From UBA5359 sp028699365 [NCBI: bacterium] (GTDB lineage: Bacteria > UBP13 > UBA5359), in contig JAQVUQ010000026.1 of NCBI GenBank assembly GCA_028699365.1, positions 1-14,038 of the forward strand: a stretch of 14,038 nt of DNA, in the 5' to 3' direction. Position numbers and translations under genes: made by a program. The notes below the pieces were generated by a model. That model was not told the origin of the DNA. It saw only the letters and a program-made list of their open reading frames with translations, and made no database searches. Below are positions 7,680 to 14,038 of the stretch, piece by piece (the stretch's first letter is position 1; every line of letters starts with the position of its first letter).

Positions 7680-9836
7680 TCATTTTTTCTCTTTCCGTTG
7701 CAACTGCTCCAGAACCGCTTCTACATCCTGCTTTCGCTCCTCGTAAACTGCGTTATTGCCGGCAGGGGTTGCATCTTTAGCTGAGCCTGCTTCCTTCAAG
7801 GCAGCTTTCTCCACTTCGGCTATCCTGTCCAGCCCGGGTTTCAGCTCGGTCAGATAAATACGGTTTATTTTATCAAACAGTTTCCTGTCGTTGGCGATGA
7901 CAACCATTTTGGTCAGGACTATCCGGTCGAAAGTCAGAGAGATGCTGTCGCGCCCTTCCTGCCGGCAGAGTATCCGGCGCGGGCCATTGGCATCCACCAT
8001 AAATACGTCGCCGGCTTTTATCCAGGCGGGCAATCTTAGAGTCACCTTCACCTTCTTCGCCGGCCGGTAACTGAAAGGCTCGGACAGTTTTTCGATGTAG
8101 TTCCTGTTGACAAGCACCAGCACCACCGCGCTCTCCCCGCAGACTATGGTGCCGGGCTCGATGGTATCGACATTTACCCTGGCCAGCGGCAACGGCTCGC
8201 CTGTAACCAGAAGACTGCCTACCATCTGCATCTCGGCGTTCAGCCTGCCCACCTCAGACCACACCTGCACCTTGTGCGCTTTTCCGGCAGGCGCATCTTT
8301 ACGGGTATTGAGAATGCCGCCGTGAGGTGGATACCAGAAGATGCCCTTGCCTCCCAAAGCCAGGGTATCGTAGACCCAAATACGCTCTGTCTCCGGGCTT
8401 GGATAGTATACGTCCGTTTCTGACCATGTCCCCAGATGAGGAATGTTGTATGTCGGTCTGGGAGCACAGGCATCTTTTTGCATGGCGGCAACAAAAGCGG
8501 AATCCATCAACGGATAATAATAGCGATGCCCGCCGTTTATATCGGCCACCTCCCCATAGACCCAGTAATTTTCCGGACGATAGGTATTGCTTATCTGAAG
8601 AAAAGTAGGGTGTACGGGATCTGCAATACGGCAAACCAGATCGGCATTGGCCATCTGCATGCCGTGATTGCCCAGGTTATCTACGGGAGTGTCATCGGAA
8701 AAATAATCCGCGCTTCCATCTGGCTCGTCGCTAAGGAAATAAGCGAATACATCTTTGTCGCCAGCCTGCTTTACATCATTAGGAACGCCATAAGATATCT
8801 CCCTGCGCCGGCCGTTTTCGGTCACCCTTTGAGAATAACAAGGAGCTCCCTTCATCCCGGCTTCCTTCAGCCAATCCCACCAGGCAGGTTTACTCGGTCC
8901 AAAAGAAGCAAAAATATCTATAAAGCAATCTCTGTAAGTCTTGAGCAAGCCGGGGCTGATATTGCCCATCGTCCCGATCATAAAGCCGGCAGGCATTACC
9001 CTGACCATATAGGCTGTCTTTTCCCTGCCACTTTGATCGGAAACTCCTATTACGTGAAAAGATCCCTCTTTTAAGGGCTTGCCCAGATTGATTTTTACCA
9101 GAGCCATATCCCGTTGAAAGTAAGGCCCGGGAACATACGGTGGATGGCTCAGCTTGGCTGCCTTTACAAAAGACGGCGCGGGGATATACGCTTTATCCGT
9201 GACATCGGTTCCGTCCAGGTAAATTTTACCCAGCTTCATATCTTCCGTGCACAGCTTCCTTACATAGACATATACTTCATCCAGCTTATCCGCAAACATT
9301 ATGTAACTTAACCAGAGCCTGGGACGTACCAGAGGGATATCGGCCTCTACGGACTTGCCGCCCTCCAAATCAACTTTCACCTTCACAGTGGGAACAGCCG
9401 GCTTCTTCCTTAACCTGATGATTATCTGCGCCGGTTGTCCGGGCTCTACCGGATTGGGATAAACACGGTACCAGATAACATTGCCGTGTGCCGGCATAGT
9501 CTCAAGCGGCTTTTTCTTGTTCATATCCGCCGCCTGTGTCATACCCGCTTCATCTGTGGTCAGGATTGTCCCGATATCTTCACCCATCAGCTTTATCCGG
9601 CTCACTCTTAGCGGCCGGCCTGACGGGTTCTTCAAATAAACATGCAGCGAGCCCCCGCAGTTGACCGGTAAGCCGCTCTCCTTTACCCAGCCCATTTCGG
9701 CACGCTCATGGTCCCCTCGCCAGTAGGCCAGATCCAGGAACTCTTTGCCGGTATCCGCCCGGCATAGTCCGGGCATAAACAGAAGCCCTATTAATATAGC
9801 TGCCTGCATAATTAACAATGACTTTAACTTAATCAT
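7680..9836 (-). CDS. Secreted DEPDG-type glycosidase-like protein (718 aa), paralogue 1
   Basis: I place the start at the ATG at 9836, with GAGGGAG 9 nt upstream and a signal peptide directly after it (MIKLKSLLIMQAAILIGLLF, with likely cleavage after CRA). The frame is open to an ATG at 9881 that overlaps the previous stop as ATGA, but that start has no good ribosome site and would place WEREYIK before the signal. Visible parts: SLHVYLKN (63-70), WYRVYPNP (122-129), a second beta region (about 175-280), barrel entry FMIGTMGN (285-292), YFLSDEPDG (366-374), GGKGIFWYPPHGG (495-507), WSEVGRLN (526-533), and a C-terminal beta domain with VVLVLVNRNY (571-580). After about residue 660 it carries a Lys/Glu/Ala-rich tail absent from the 598-aa paralogue. 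The DH pair of the other two paralogues' DHSG(Y/W)P motif is replaced by SN here. Function: probable extracellular glycan hydrolase; family not assigned. Confidence 0.85.
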   Translation of the reverse strand: MIKLKSLLIMQAAILIGLLFMPGLCRADTGKEFLDLAYWRGDHERAEMGWVKESGLPVNCGGSLHVYLKNPSGRPLRVSRIKLMGEDIGTILTTDEAGMTQAADMNKKKPLETMPAHGNVIWYRVYPNPVEPGQPAQIIIRLRKKPAVPTVKVKVDLEGGKSVEADIPLVRPRLWLSYIMFADKLDEVYVYVRKLCTEDMKLGKIYLDGTDVTDKAYIPAPSFVKAAKLSHPPYVPGPYFQRDMALVKINLGKPLKEGSFHVIGVSDQSGREKTAYMVRVMPAGFMIGTMGNISPGLLKTYRDCFIDIFASFGPSKPAWWDWLKEAGMKGAPCYSQRVTENGRRREISYGVPNDVKQAGDKDVFAYFLSDEPDGSADYFSDDTPVDNLGNHGMQMANADLVCRIADPVHPTFLQISNTYRPENYWVYGEVADINGGHRYYYPLMDSAFVAAMQKDACAPRPTYNIPHLGTWSETDVYYPSPETERIWVYDTLALGGKGIFWYPPHGGILNTRKDAPAGKAHKVQVWSEVGRLNAEMQMVGSLLVTGEPLPLARVNVDTIEPGTIVCGESAVVLVLVNRNYIEKLSEPFSYRPAKKVKVTLRLPAWIKAGDVFMVDANGPRRILCRQEGRDSISLTFDRIVLTKMVVIANDRKLFDKINRIYLTELKPGLDRIAEVEKAALKEAGSAKDATPAGNNAVYEERKQDVEAVLEQLQRKEKK

Positions 9837-9845
9837 TTTTATATA

Positions 9846-9852
9846 CTCCCTC
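9846..9852 (-). promoter_or_regulatory. Ribosome binding site deciding the start of the 718-aa protein
   Basis: GAGGGAG on the minus strand, 9 nt before the ATG at 9836. It favours this start over the upstream ATG at 9881. Confidence 0.75.
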
Positions 9853-9877
9853 TCCCAAAATGCCGGCCAGAGAATGG

Positions 9878-10609
9878 TCATTTGCCCGGCAGATTGGCCA
9901 GAAACGTCTTCTCATCCACGAAGCGAGTTATAATTTCGATCGTAAGATCCCCCTGCTCGTTACAAGGGGATATATCGGCTTTAAGAAGCCGGGGGGCTGC
10001 CGTCCTCTCAAAAAAAGTCATGGTCAATTTGGTCGACTGTTGCGAGGCGGTTATTCCATCTATCGATAAACCTTCCCGTGGAGCCAACACTATATAACAA
10101 CCGGCCTTGTTCCCTATCCGCTCTTTCTCATCCGGCTTGATGCTGTCCATGAACCGCCGGGCAATTGTCTGGCGCAGTAACGTAAAGACGCGCCTGTTCG
10201 GCGTATCACCAAAGAAAGCCGGTGTTGTACCCTCCTTAAGCTCAAAGGCGGCTCCTGCCTGATACAGGCTGTCTCCGATATCGCCAAACTGAAGGCTGGG
10301 GCCGTATATTACCTCTTCTCGGTAGGTGACATCAAGCTTGACCGGCACATAGAAATATATCTCTTTGGCACTGCGACCCGATTTATTGCCGTAATAAAGT
10401 GTTCCTGTTCCGGCTACAGTCGAAAACTCTCCTTTGTGGGCCCCTTCCCGGCAGACCTGAATAACTACGGGAACGTTAGATGCACTGAGCTTTCCGATAA
10501 CGGGGCCTAAGACTTCCCCTCCTGCCCGTGCCGGGCTATAAGGCGCAAAGAAACCTCCCCAGAACCCGGCCAACAAGACGCAAAGTACCGTTAGAACAGG
10601 CCGCATCAT
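9878..10609 (-). CDS. Secreted protein of unknown function (243 aa)
   Basis: I do not recognise this family. The start is set at the ATG at 10609, which follows AAGGGGA by 5 nt; the frame continues upstream only to a TTG at 10630. The N-terminus is a signal peptide (MMRPVLTVLCVLLAGFWGGF, ending near SPARA/GG). The mature protein of about 210 residues has alternating hydrophobic strands (VPVVIQVCREG, GTGTLYYGNKSG, EIYFYVPVKLDVTYREEVIYG), one helical stretch rich in Arg/Lys (VFTLLRQTIARRFMDSIKPD) and a strand-rich end (STKLTMTFFER, GDLTIEIITRFVDEKTF). It has three cysteines after the signal, well separated. No catalytic motif is evident. It stands 52 bp after the 397-aa secreted protein and 41 bp before the 718-aa barrel protein, so it is very likely co-transcribed and exported with them. 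A binding or assembly partner is possible; that is inference only. Confidence 0.75.
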   Translation of the reverse strand: MMRPVLTVLCVLLAGFWGGFFAPYSPARAGGEVLGPVIGKLSASNVPVVIQVCREGAHKGEFSTVAGTGTLYYGNKSGRSAKEIYFYVPVKLDVTYREEVIYGPSLQFGDIGDSLYQAGAAFELKEGTTPAFFGDTPNRRVFTLLRQTIARRFMDSIKPDEKERIGNKAGCYIVLAPREGLSIDGITASQQSTKLTMTFFERTAAPRLLKADISPCNEQGDLTIEIITRFVDEKTFLANLPGK

Positions 10610-10614
10610 AGCAA

Positions 10615-10621
10615 TCCCCTT
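10615..10621 (-). promoter_or_regulatory. Ribosome binding site deciding the start of the 243-aa secreted protein
   Basis: AAGGGGA on the minus strand, 5 nt before the ATG at 10609. It lies inside the longer frame that starts at TTG 10630, which argues against that start. Confidence 0.65.
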
Positions 10622-10661
10622 TCCTGACAATAAAAGTATTCAGCTTTTTTCAGCTACCGCT

Positions 10662-11855
10662 TTACTTCTTTATGCTTTCCGTCTGGTTGGGATTGAGAAA
10701 TACGGAGGGCGGAACATCCAGTGCTTTGCCCAGTTCTATCCCGCCACGATCAAGACTGTGTTTTACTCTGCAACTGTTGGATGGATAGGAAAAAGACGGC
10801 AGCATATTATATCCTTTTCGCGTATTCCAGGTTAAAGCTCCTTTTTCCGGCAACCAGGTAGCGAAACCGGCCTTCTCGTTGATAGCCACCCCATACCGCG
10901 CGCCCACATTCCTACATAACGCATCTTTTGTCAGGGCCATAGGCTCGCTCATGGTATTATCCTGAAAAGAGGTGAAGAAGCCGCTGACCATGAAGTTGGT
11001 TAGACTAAGCCTTTTGTCTTCGGGATAGGACAGGTCCAGGTAATATATGCCGCTGTTATTGAAAAATGTAAAGCATCCGCTGAATAACGGCTGGCCGGGT
11101 TGTTTGGCATCCTTGTCGGTGGTATTGGTTGCCTCCTCGTGAAAATAAAACCTGGCGGCAACTGCTCCCTTCTCCAGCTCAACTGTAAGGGGTGCATTCC
11201 CCTTCCCCAGAGAATCAATACCGTAGCCGTATAAGGGTATCTTTATCTTTGCGTCTCCGTCACTTAAAGAAATCGCCTTTATCCCGTTTCTGTCATTTCC
11301 ACCGCTCAAACCTATAGTTGCGGCTATCTTGCCCGTATCGACTATACCGGTATGGCCGTTCAGAACCATAGCTTTAACCGGGGCATATGACGATGCCTTC
11401 TTCAAGCCGTTTTCAACAACATCGAAGTAGAGATAATACTTGATTGAACTTCCTGCTTTCAAAACGGTATCTTTACCACCGAGCACAAAGACCATGTTGC
11501 CCCTGCCGTTGCCTGTCTCATCTGCTGCATCCTTATACCTGTTATCGTCATATTGCAACGGCGCCTCTCTTGTGCCATCCTGACTGATCAGGCGCAGGGA
11601 ATTAGGCAGGTCCAGGGTTCCTTTGCTTTTCAAGCTCTCTAAAAGGAGGTTGAAATCAACCGGTATCTCTATAGGATAATCCGAATAACTAAGCTCGCCG
11701 GGGGCAGCCACCGTTACCGGTATGCGATAGTTCCAGACACTGCCGGTATCCTGCCCTTCGGCCGGCATCCACCACTTGTCCCCGGCAATCGCCGGCGGCA
11801 CCGTCGCCAGAAGATAAAAACAGACCGTCAATACCCATACCAATGATCTTCTCAC
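10662..11855 (-). CDS. Secreted beta-rich protein of unknown function (397 aa), GTG start
   Basis: The GTG at 11855 is the likely start: GGGAGGA lies 4 nt upstream and the signal peptide begins at once (MRRSLVWVLTVCFYLLATVP, cleavage near AIA/GDKWW). The frame is open to an ATG at 11897, but that overlaps the pseudopilin gene and swallows the ribosome site. The mature N-terminus reads WNYRIPVTV, then YSDYPIEIPVDF and SLRLISQDGTREAPLQYDD. This resembles the opening of secreted beta-sandwich domains of the DUF2341 kind (W-x-Y-R-x-P-V-x-V followed by a D-G-T/L-P pattern), though I cannot confirm it. The remainder alternates short strands with Gly/Asn turns, including VAARFYFHEEATN, GCFTFFNNSGIYYLDLSYP and GVAINEKAGFATWLP. 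The gene begins 13 bp after the pseudopilin stop. Probably exported and perhaps carbohydrate-binding, by company rather than by motif. Confidence 0.78.
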   Translation of the reverse strand: MRRSLVWVLTVCFYLLATVPPAIAGDKWWMPAEGQDTGSVWNYRIPVTVAAPGELSYSDYPIEIPVDFNLLLESLKSKGTLDLPNSLRLISQDGTREAPLQYDDNRYKDAADETGNGRGNMVFVLGGKDTVLKAGSSIKYYLYFDVVENGLKKASSYAPVKAMVLNGHTGIVDTGKIAATIGLSGGNDRNGIKAISLSDGDAKIKIPLYGYGIDSLGKGNAPLTVELEKGAVAARFYFHEEATNTTDKDAKQPGQPLFSGCFTFFNNSGIYYLDLSYPEDKRLSLTNFMVSGFFTSFQDNTMSEPMALTKDALCRNVGARYGVAINEKAGFATWLPEKGALTWNTRKGYNMLPSFSYPSNSCRVKHSLDRGGIELGKALDVPPSVFLNPNQTESIKK

Positions 11856-11859
11856 TTCT

Positions 11860-11866
11860 TCCTCCC
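11860..11866 (-). promoter_or_regulatory. Ribosome binding site deciding a GTG start
   Basis: GGGAGGA on the minus strand directly before AGAA-GTG. It lies between the pseudopilin stop (11871-11869) and the GTG at 11855, which makes the GTG a better start than the ATG at 11897. Confidence 0.75.
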
Positions 11867-11868
11867 AC

Positions 11869-12486
11869 TTACTCTTTAATATTGCTATCGTAAACATTGC
11901 CGGCCTTCAGTTCCTCCCGACTCAAAGCTTTCACATGCCAATCGGCAAATAGAACGTTCGCCTTCCCGAAATGACGCAGATGGACAAACTGGCCTGTACT
12001 GGATGTATTATGGTAATAATAAGGGGTTTGTTCACCGCCCGCGCTTACTGAATCGACTATAAGAATAAATTCAGCCGGTTTAGCAATAGCATATATTTCG
12101 TAAGCCTTATATCCCGACTGATACCTCATACCATATGCTCTGCGGTTTACCCAGGTGTACGGATTACATGAAGGACAGATAAATATGCTTGCTCCACCCG
12201 CAACCGGCATCGGCGCATATTTTCCTTCATAAAGGTATTGGTACCAGTATATACTTTGTGTTGGATGCTTTACCGGGGTGCTGAATCCGTCGTAATCCTG
12301 GGCGTACATGGACATTGCCAGCCCGATTTGCTTCAGGTTGGAAGTGCACGTAGTTGCCCGCGCTCTGTCACGGGCATGTGTGAAAACAGGGAAGAGGATA
12401 GCTGATAACAGAGCTATTATAGCGATGACAACGAGCAATTCGATCAACGTAAACCCCTTTTTGCCTTTACCTTTTAGTATTGACAT
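11869..12486 (-). CDS. Type II secretion/type IV-type pseudopilin (prepilin N-terminal methylation motif)
   Basis: This 205-aa protein opens with a basic leader and the prepilin peptidase site KKG/FTLIE, with cleavage expected after G11 and the conserved Glu at mature position 5. A hydrophobic helix follows ([19 protein letters not shown], to about residue 35). The next segment, [17 protein letters not shown] and then [13 protein letters not shown], is the classic continuation in Armatimonadota-type pseudopilins with a DUF1559-like architecture. Near the C-terminus, [14 protein letters not shown] matches the usual NVLFADGHV signature, with Trp for Gly. Such proteins are membrane-anchored until processed and may form a pseudopilus or act as secreted surface proteins. 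GAGGAG lies 8 nt before the ATG, downstream of the TATAAT promoter candidate. It is the first gene of an eight-gene run of mostly exported proteins. Confidence 0.92.
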   Translation of the reverse strand: MSILKGKGKKGFTLIELLVVIAIIALLSAILFPVFTHARDRARATTCTSNLKQIGLAMSMYAQDYDGFSTPVKHPTQSIYWYQYLYEGKYAPMPVAGGASIFICPSCNPYTWVNRRAYGMRYQSGYKAYEIYAIAKPAEFILIVDSVSAGGEQTPYYYHNTSSTGQFVHLRHFGKANVLFADWHVKALSREELKAGNVYDSNIKE

Positions 12487-12573
12487 ACAATCATCTCCTC
12501 TTTATTATTTCTGATCGTAGAGGGTAGATTCCTTTTAAAAGTTATCCGGGTTTAAAGCAGACGCTCTATTTAC

Positions 12574-12601
12574 ATTATACACCGCGGTACAGCGGCTCCA
12601 A
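12574..12601 (-). promoter_or_regulatory. Probable sigma-70-type promoter of the eight-gene operon
   Basis: On the minus strand a perfect TATAAT (12579-12574) stands 16 bp after a weaker TTGGAG -35 candidate (12601-12596), about 90 bp before the pseudopilin ATG. The spacer contains the palindrome ACCGCGGT (12588-12581), a possible operator half-site or chance. A better -35 match, TTGATA, lies slightly further up but at a spacing of 22 bp, too far for normal use. Confidence 0.55.
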
Positions 12602-12660
12602 TATCAATTCTCATTATCTTGGTATTAAATCCTACGGCAACCGACAGAGCCAAACCGTCC

Positions 12661-13521
12661 TTAGGGATTTATCAATCTCACGGCATTGCCGCTATAGATC
12701 TTGTCGATTACGTCCGGGGGCAAATTCAGGCTGTTCAAAACCTCCTGATGAGCGTTTTTGAAATTGTCCCGTGCATAGAGCACCCGGTCCTGAAACTCCA
12801 GCAGAAACCCCACGGCAAACTCAGAGTCTCGCTTCAGGGCGCTGCATCCGGAGCCGGCGGAGATATCACAATACAGATTAGGATAGAGCCTCAGCATCTC
12901 TATAATCTTGCCTCCAGGCACAATCTCCCCCCCCGGATACGGATCCTTGTCATATTGGTCATCACCGGAGATGTGCGCCCAGAAGCCGGGAGCATGCCCC
13001 AGAAAGATAGTCTCGGGGCAGGCCTGCAGGGCTCTCTCCAATGCTTCTATACCGCCGCCGTACCAGTAGTTGGGGCGAGGATATTTCACCCCATTGTCAA
13101 ACTCATAATCTATATGTACCGTTACCGGCAGTCCCTTTTCCCCGCAGAACCTGAACATTCTCAGAGCATCGGGGTTGTCGTAGGTCATGCGCAGCTTTAA
13201 CTCGCCGCATACCTGCACTCCGTATGTCTCCACCGCTGCCGCCAGCTTGTCTATGGCTTCCGGCCGGCGGGGATCGGGGGCATAACCCAGAATAAACCTC
13301 TCCGGTGCTCTCTCTTTATAGGACAGGCACCTAGCAAAGGGTATCGGCCCGCCCTCTCCCGGCTGGGGTATAGAGTGATTGCAGCCGGGATCATACTCAT
13401 CCACCGGAGTCTCCCAGCTCAACAGCCAGGTCTTGTCTATACGGTAATTGTCCATATTGGCCAGAAACTTTTCCAGGTTATGGCCTTGCCAGTCAGGGTG
13501 ATTATGGACGTCTATAATCAT
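12661..13521 (-). CDS. Amidohydrolase-2 family metal-dependent hydrolase
   Basis: The ATG at 13521 is chosen because GGAGGAT lies 6 nt upstream and the protein then begins MIIDVHNHPD, the normal start of this family; a longer frame to 13554 would cover the ribosome site. The 286-aa product has no signal peptide and is probably cytoplasmic. It fits amidohydrolase 2 (PF04909), a metal-dependent TIM barrel: HxH at H6/H8, VTVHIDYE (H136), FLGHAPGFW (H176) and RVLYARDNF with the late conserved Asp (D252). The last motif reads A-R-D where many relatives have G-T/S-D. Family members are hydrolases or decarboxylases of small cyclic or carboxylated compounds, including lactones; the substrate is not deducible here. 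It starts 76 bp after the gene for a probable glycoside hydrolase and ends 174 bp before the pseudopilin gene, with no clear terminator between. Confidence 0.87.
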   Translation of the reverse strand: MIIDVHNHPDWQGHNLEKFLANMDNYRIDKTWLLSWETPVDEYDPGCNHSIPQPGEGGPIPFARCLSYKERAPERFILGYAPDPRRPEAIDKLAAAVETYGVQVCGELKLRMTYDNPDALRMFRFCGEKGLPVTVHIDYEFDNGVKYPRPNYWYGGGIEALERALQACPETIFLGHAPGFWAHISGDDQYDKDPYPGGEIVPGGKIIEMLRLYPNLYCDISAGSGCSALKRDSEFAVGFLLEFQDRVLYARDNFKNAHQEVLNSLNLPPDVIDKIYSGNAVRLINP

Positions 13522-13527
13522 GATTTT

Positions 13528-13534
13528 ATCCTCC
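13528..13534 (-). promoter_or_regulatory. Ribosome binding site deciding the amidohydrolase start
   Basis: GGAGGAT on the minus strand, 6 nt before the ATG at 13521. It lies inside the longer frame that begins at 13554 and so rules against that start. Confidence 0.85.
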
Positions 13535-13597
13535 GTTTCAATATCTTTATCCAATCAGTATATGCCCCAAGAACTGAGGATAGCTATAAATATCGTC

Positions 13598-14038
13598 TCA
13601 GGCTAAATTAAGTTTATTCATATCCAGGACTTCGGAGAGCGGCTCGAAGGCAATCCGCCAGCTTCCGTCTCCGGACGTAAAATCCAGCTTCACGCGAATC
13701 ACCAGCGTATTGTCCCGAGCATCCTTGCTGATATAACAATCGCCGGTATTCCTAACACCTAGATTGTCAGGAGCATGAATAAAAATACTACCCTCTTCTC
13801 CAGCGGGACGGACGGCTCGGCCGCTCAGTGTCATACTTTGCGCATTCCAATCGACAGTCTGAAGTTCCATTTCACCCATTAACAGATGCATGTCCGTGGC
13901 TAAAATCACGGGATGCCCTATGTATTCAGCCAAACGATATACCTGCACTGTAAGGGGAGGGAGGCGAAGCTGCAGTGCTCCTGAAATCCGCCCCACATAC
14001 TCCTCGTTCCAGAATTCCCAGACCAGATACTGCTTTGC
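13598..14038 (-). CDS. C-terminal end of a probable glycoside hydrolase (5' end cut by window edge)
   Basis: The frame is open to the right edge, giving 146 visible residues; the GTG at 13996 inside it is not a real start, since sequence before it keeps coding (KQYLVWEFWNEEYVG). This is the C-terminal beta-sandwich type seen at the end of alpha-galactosidase-like and related clan GH-D hydrolases: a VWEFWNEEYVG strand, then strands LQLRLPPLTVQVYRL, followed by GHPVILATDMHLLMGEMEL (41-59) and W-N-A. The pattern H-P-x-I-L-A-T-D-x-H-x-x-x-G is what I rely on. The catalytic domain lies outside the window, so the exact family and substrate cannot be given. It ends 76 bp before the amidohydrolase gene and is probably co-transcribed with it. 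Confidence 0.65.
   Translation of the reverse strand, partial: AKQYLVWEFWNEEYVGRISGALQLRLPPLTVQVYRLAEYIGHPVILATDMHLLMGEMELQTVDWNAQSMTLSGRAVRPAGEEGSIFIHAPDNLGVRNTGDCYISKDARDNTLVIRVKLDFTSGDGSWRIAFEPLSEVLDMNKLNLA

Noticed and set aside
8436-9074. Plus-strand open frame of 212 codons
   Set aside because: Antisense of the 718-aa barrel protein, whose minus-strand frame shows conserved motifs throughout.
9879-9881. ATGA stop-start overlap that would couple the 243-aa gene to the 718-aa gene
   Set aside because: The overlapping ATG lacks a ribosome site and would put 15 residues before the signal peptide; the ATG at 9836 has GAGGGAG and a clean signal.
12619-13200. Plus-strand open frame of 193 codons
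   Set aside because: Antisense of the amidohydrolase gene, which carries HxH and the other metal-site motifs in the minus frame.
13522-13597. CTGAG...CTCAG inverted repeat after the right-edge gene, as a terminator
   Set aside because: The stem is only 5 bp with a loop of about 18 nt and no T run follows, so it is not a credible rho-independent terminator.

Overview
The window is a densely packed, single-direction stretch: all nine protein genes I can support lie on the minus strand. It looks like a carbohydrate-use locus of an environmental bacterium. The best taxonomic hint is the pseudopilin near 12 kb. After its [20 protein letters not shown] start it reads [12 protein letters not shown], then [18 protein letters not shown], a pattern I associate with Armatimonadota and neighbouring lineages rather than Planctomycetes, which usually read LLPAVQAAREAAR. 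The lineage call is an inference from one gene. No rRNA, tRNA, CRISPR array, insertion sequence or phage gene was seen.

Layout in the direction of transcription (right to left): (i) 14038-12661 holds the C-terminal end of a probable glycoside hydrolase that runs off the right edge, then an amidohydrolase-2 family enzyme. (ii) 12660-12487 is the longest non-coding stretch (174 bp) and carries a TATAAT promoter candidate. (iii) 12486-1 is one probable operon of eight genes with gaps of 7-78 bp: pseudopilin; two secreted proteins of unknown function; a 718-aa secreted TIM-barrel-type protein; a lipoprotein solute-binding protein; a second, 598-aa paralogue of the barrel protein; a cytoplasmic sugar-phosphate isomerase/epimerase-like TIM barrel; and a giant third paralogue with three LamG (concanavalin A-like) domains at its N-terminus, cut by the left edge after 1185 residues.

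The three large secreted proteins share an ordered set of motifs: a beta-rich N-terminal region with S-L-H-V-Y-L-K-N and W-Y-x-V-x-P-N-P, an F-x-I-G-x-M-x-N entry to the barrel, an invariant D-E-P-D-G, a G-G-x-K-G...Y-P-x-H strand, and a C-terminal beta domain. The adjacent Asp-Glu pair recalls substrate-assisted N-acetylhexosaminidases such as GH123/DUF4091, but I cannot place the family with certainty. A working model is that the secreted barrel proteins cut a glycan outside the cell, LamG domains hold it, the lipoprotein captures released sugars, and the isomerase and amidohydrolase act on products inside. No permease or ATPase lies in the window, so uptake is unproven.

Several of the longest possible reading frames begin upstream of the real starts. 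I moved the starts of five genes on the basis of Shine-Dalgarno position and signal-peptide placement; each case is explained in its entry.
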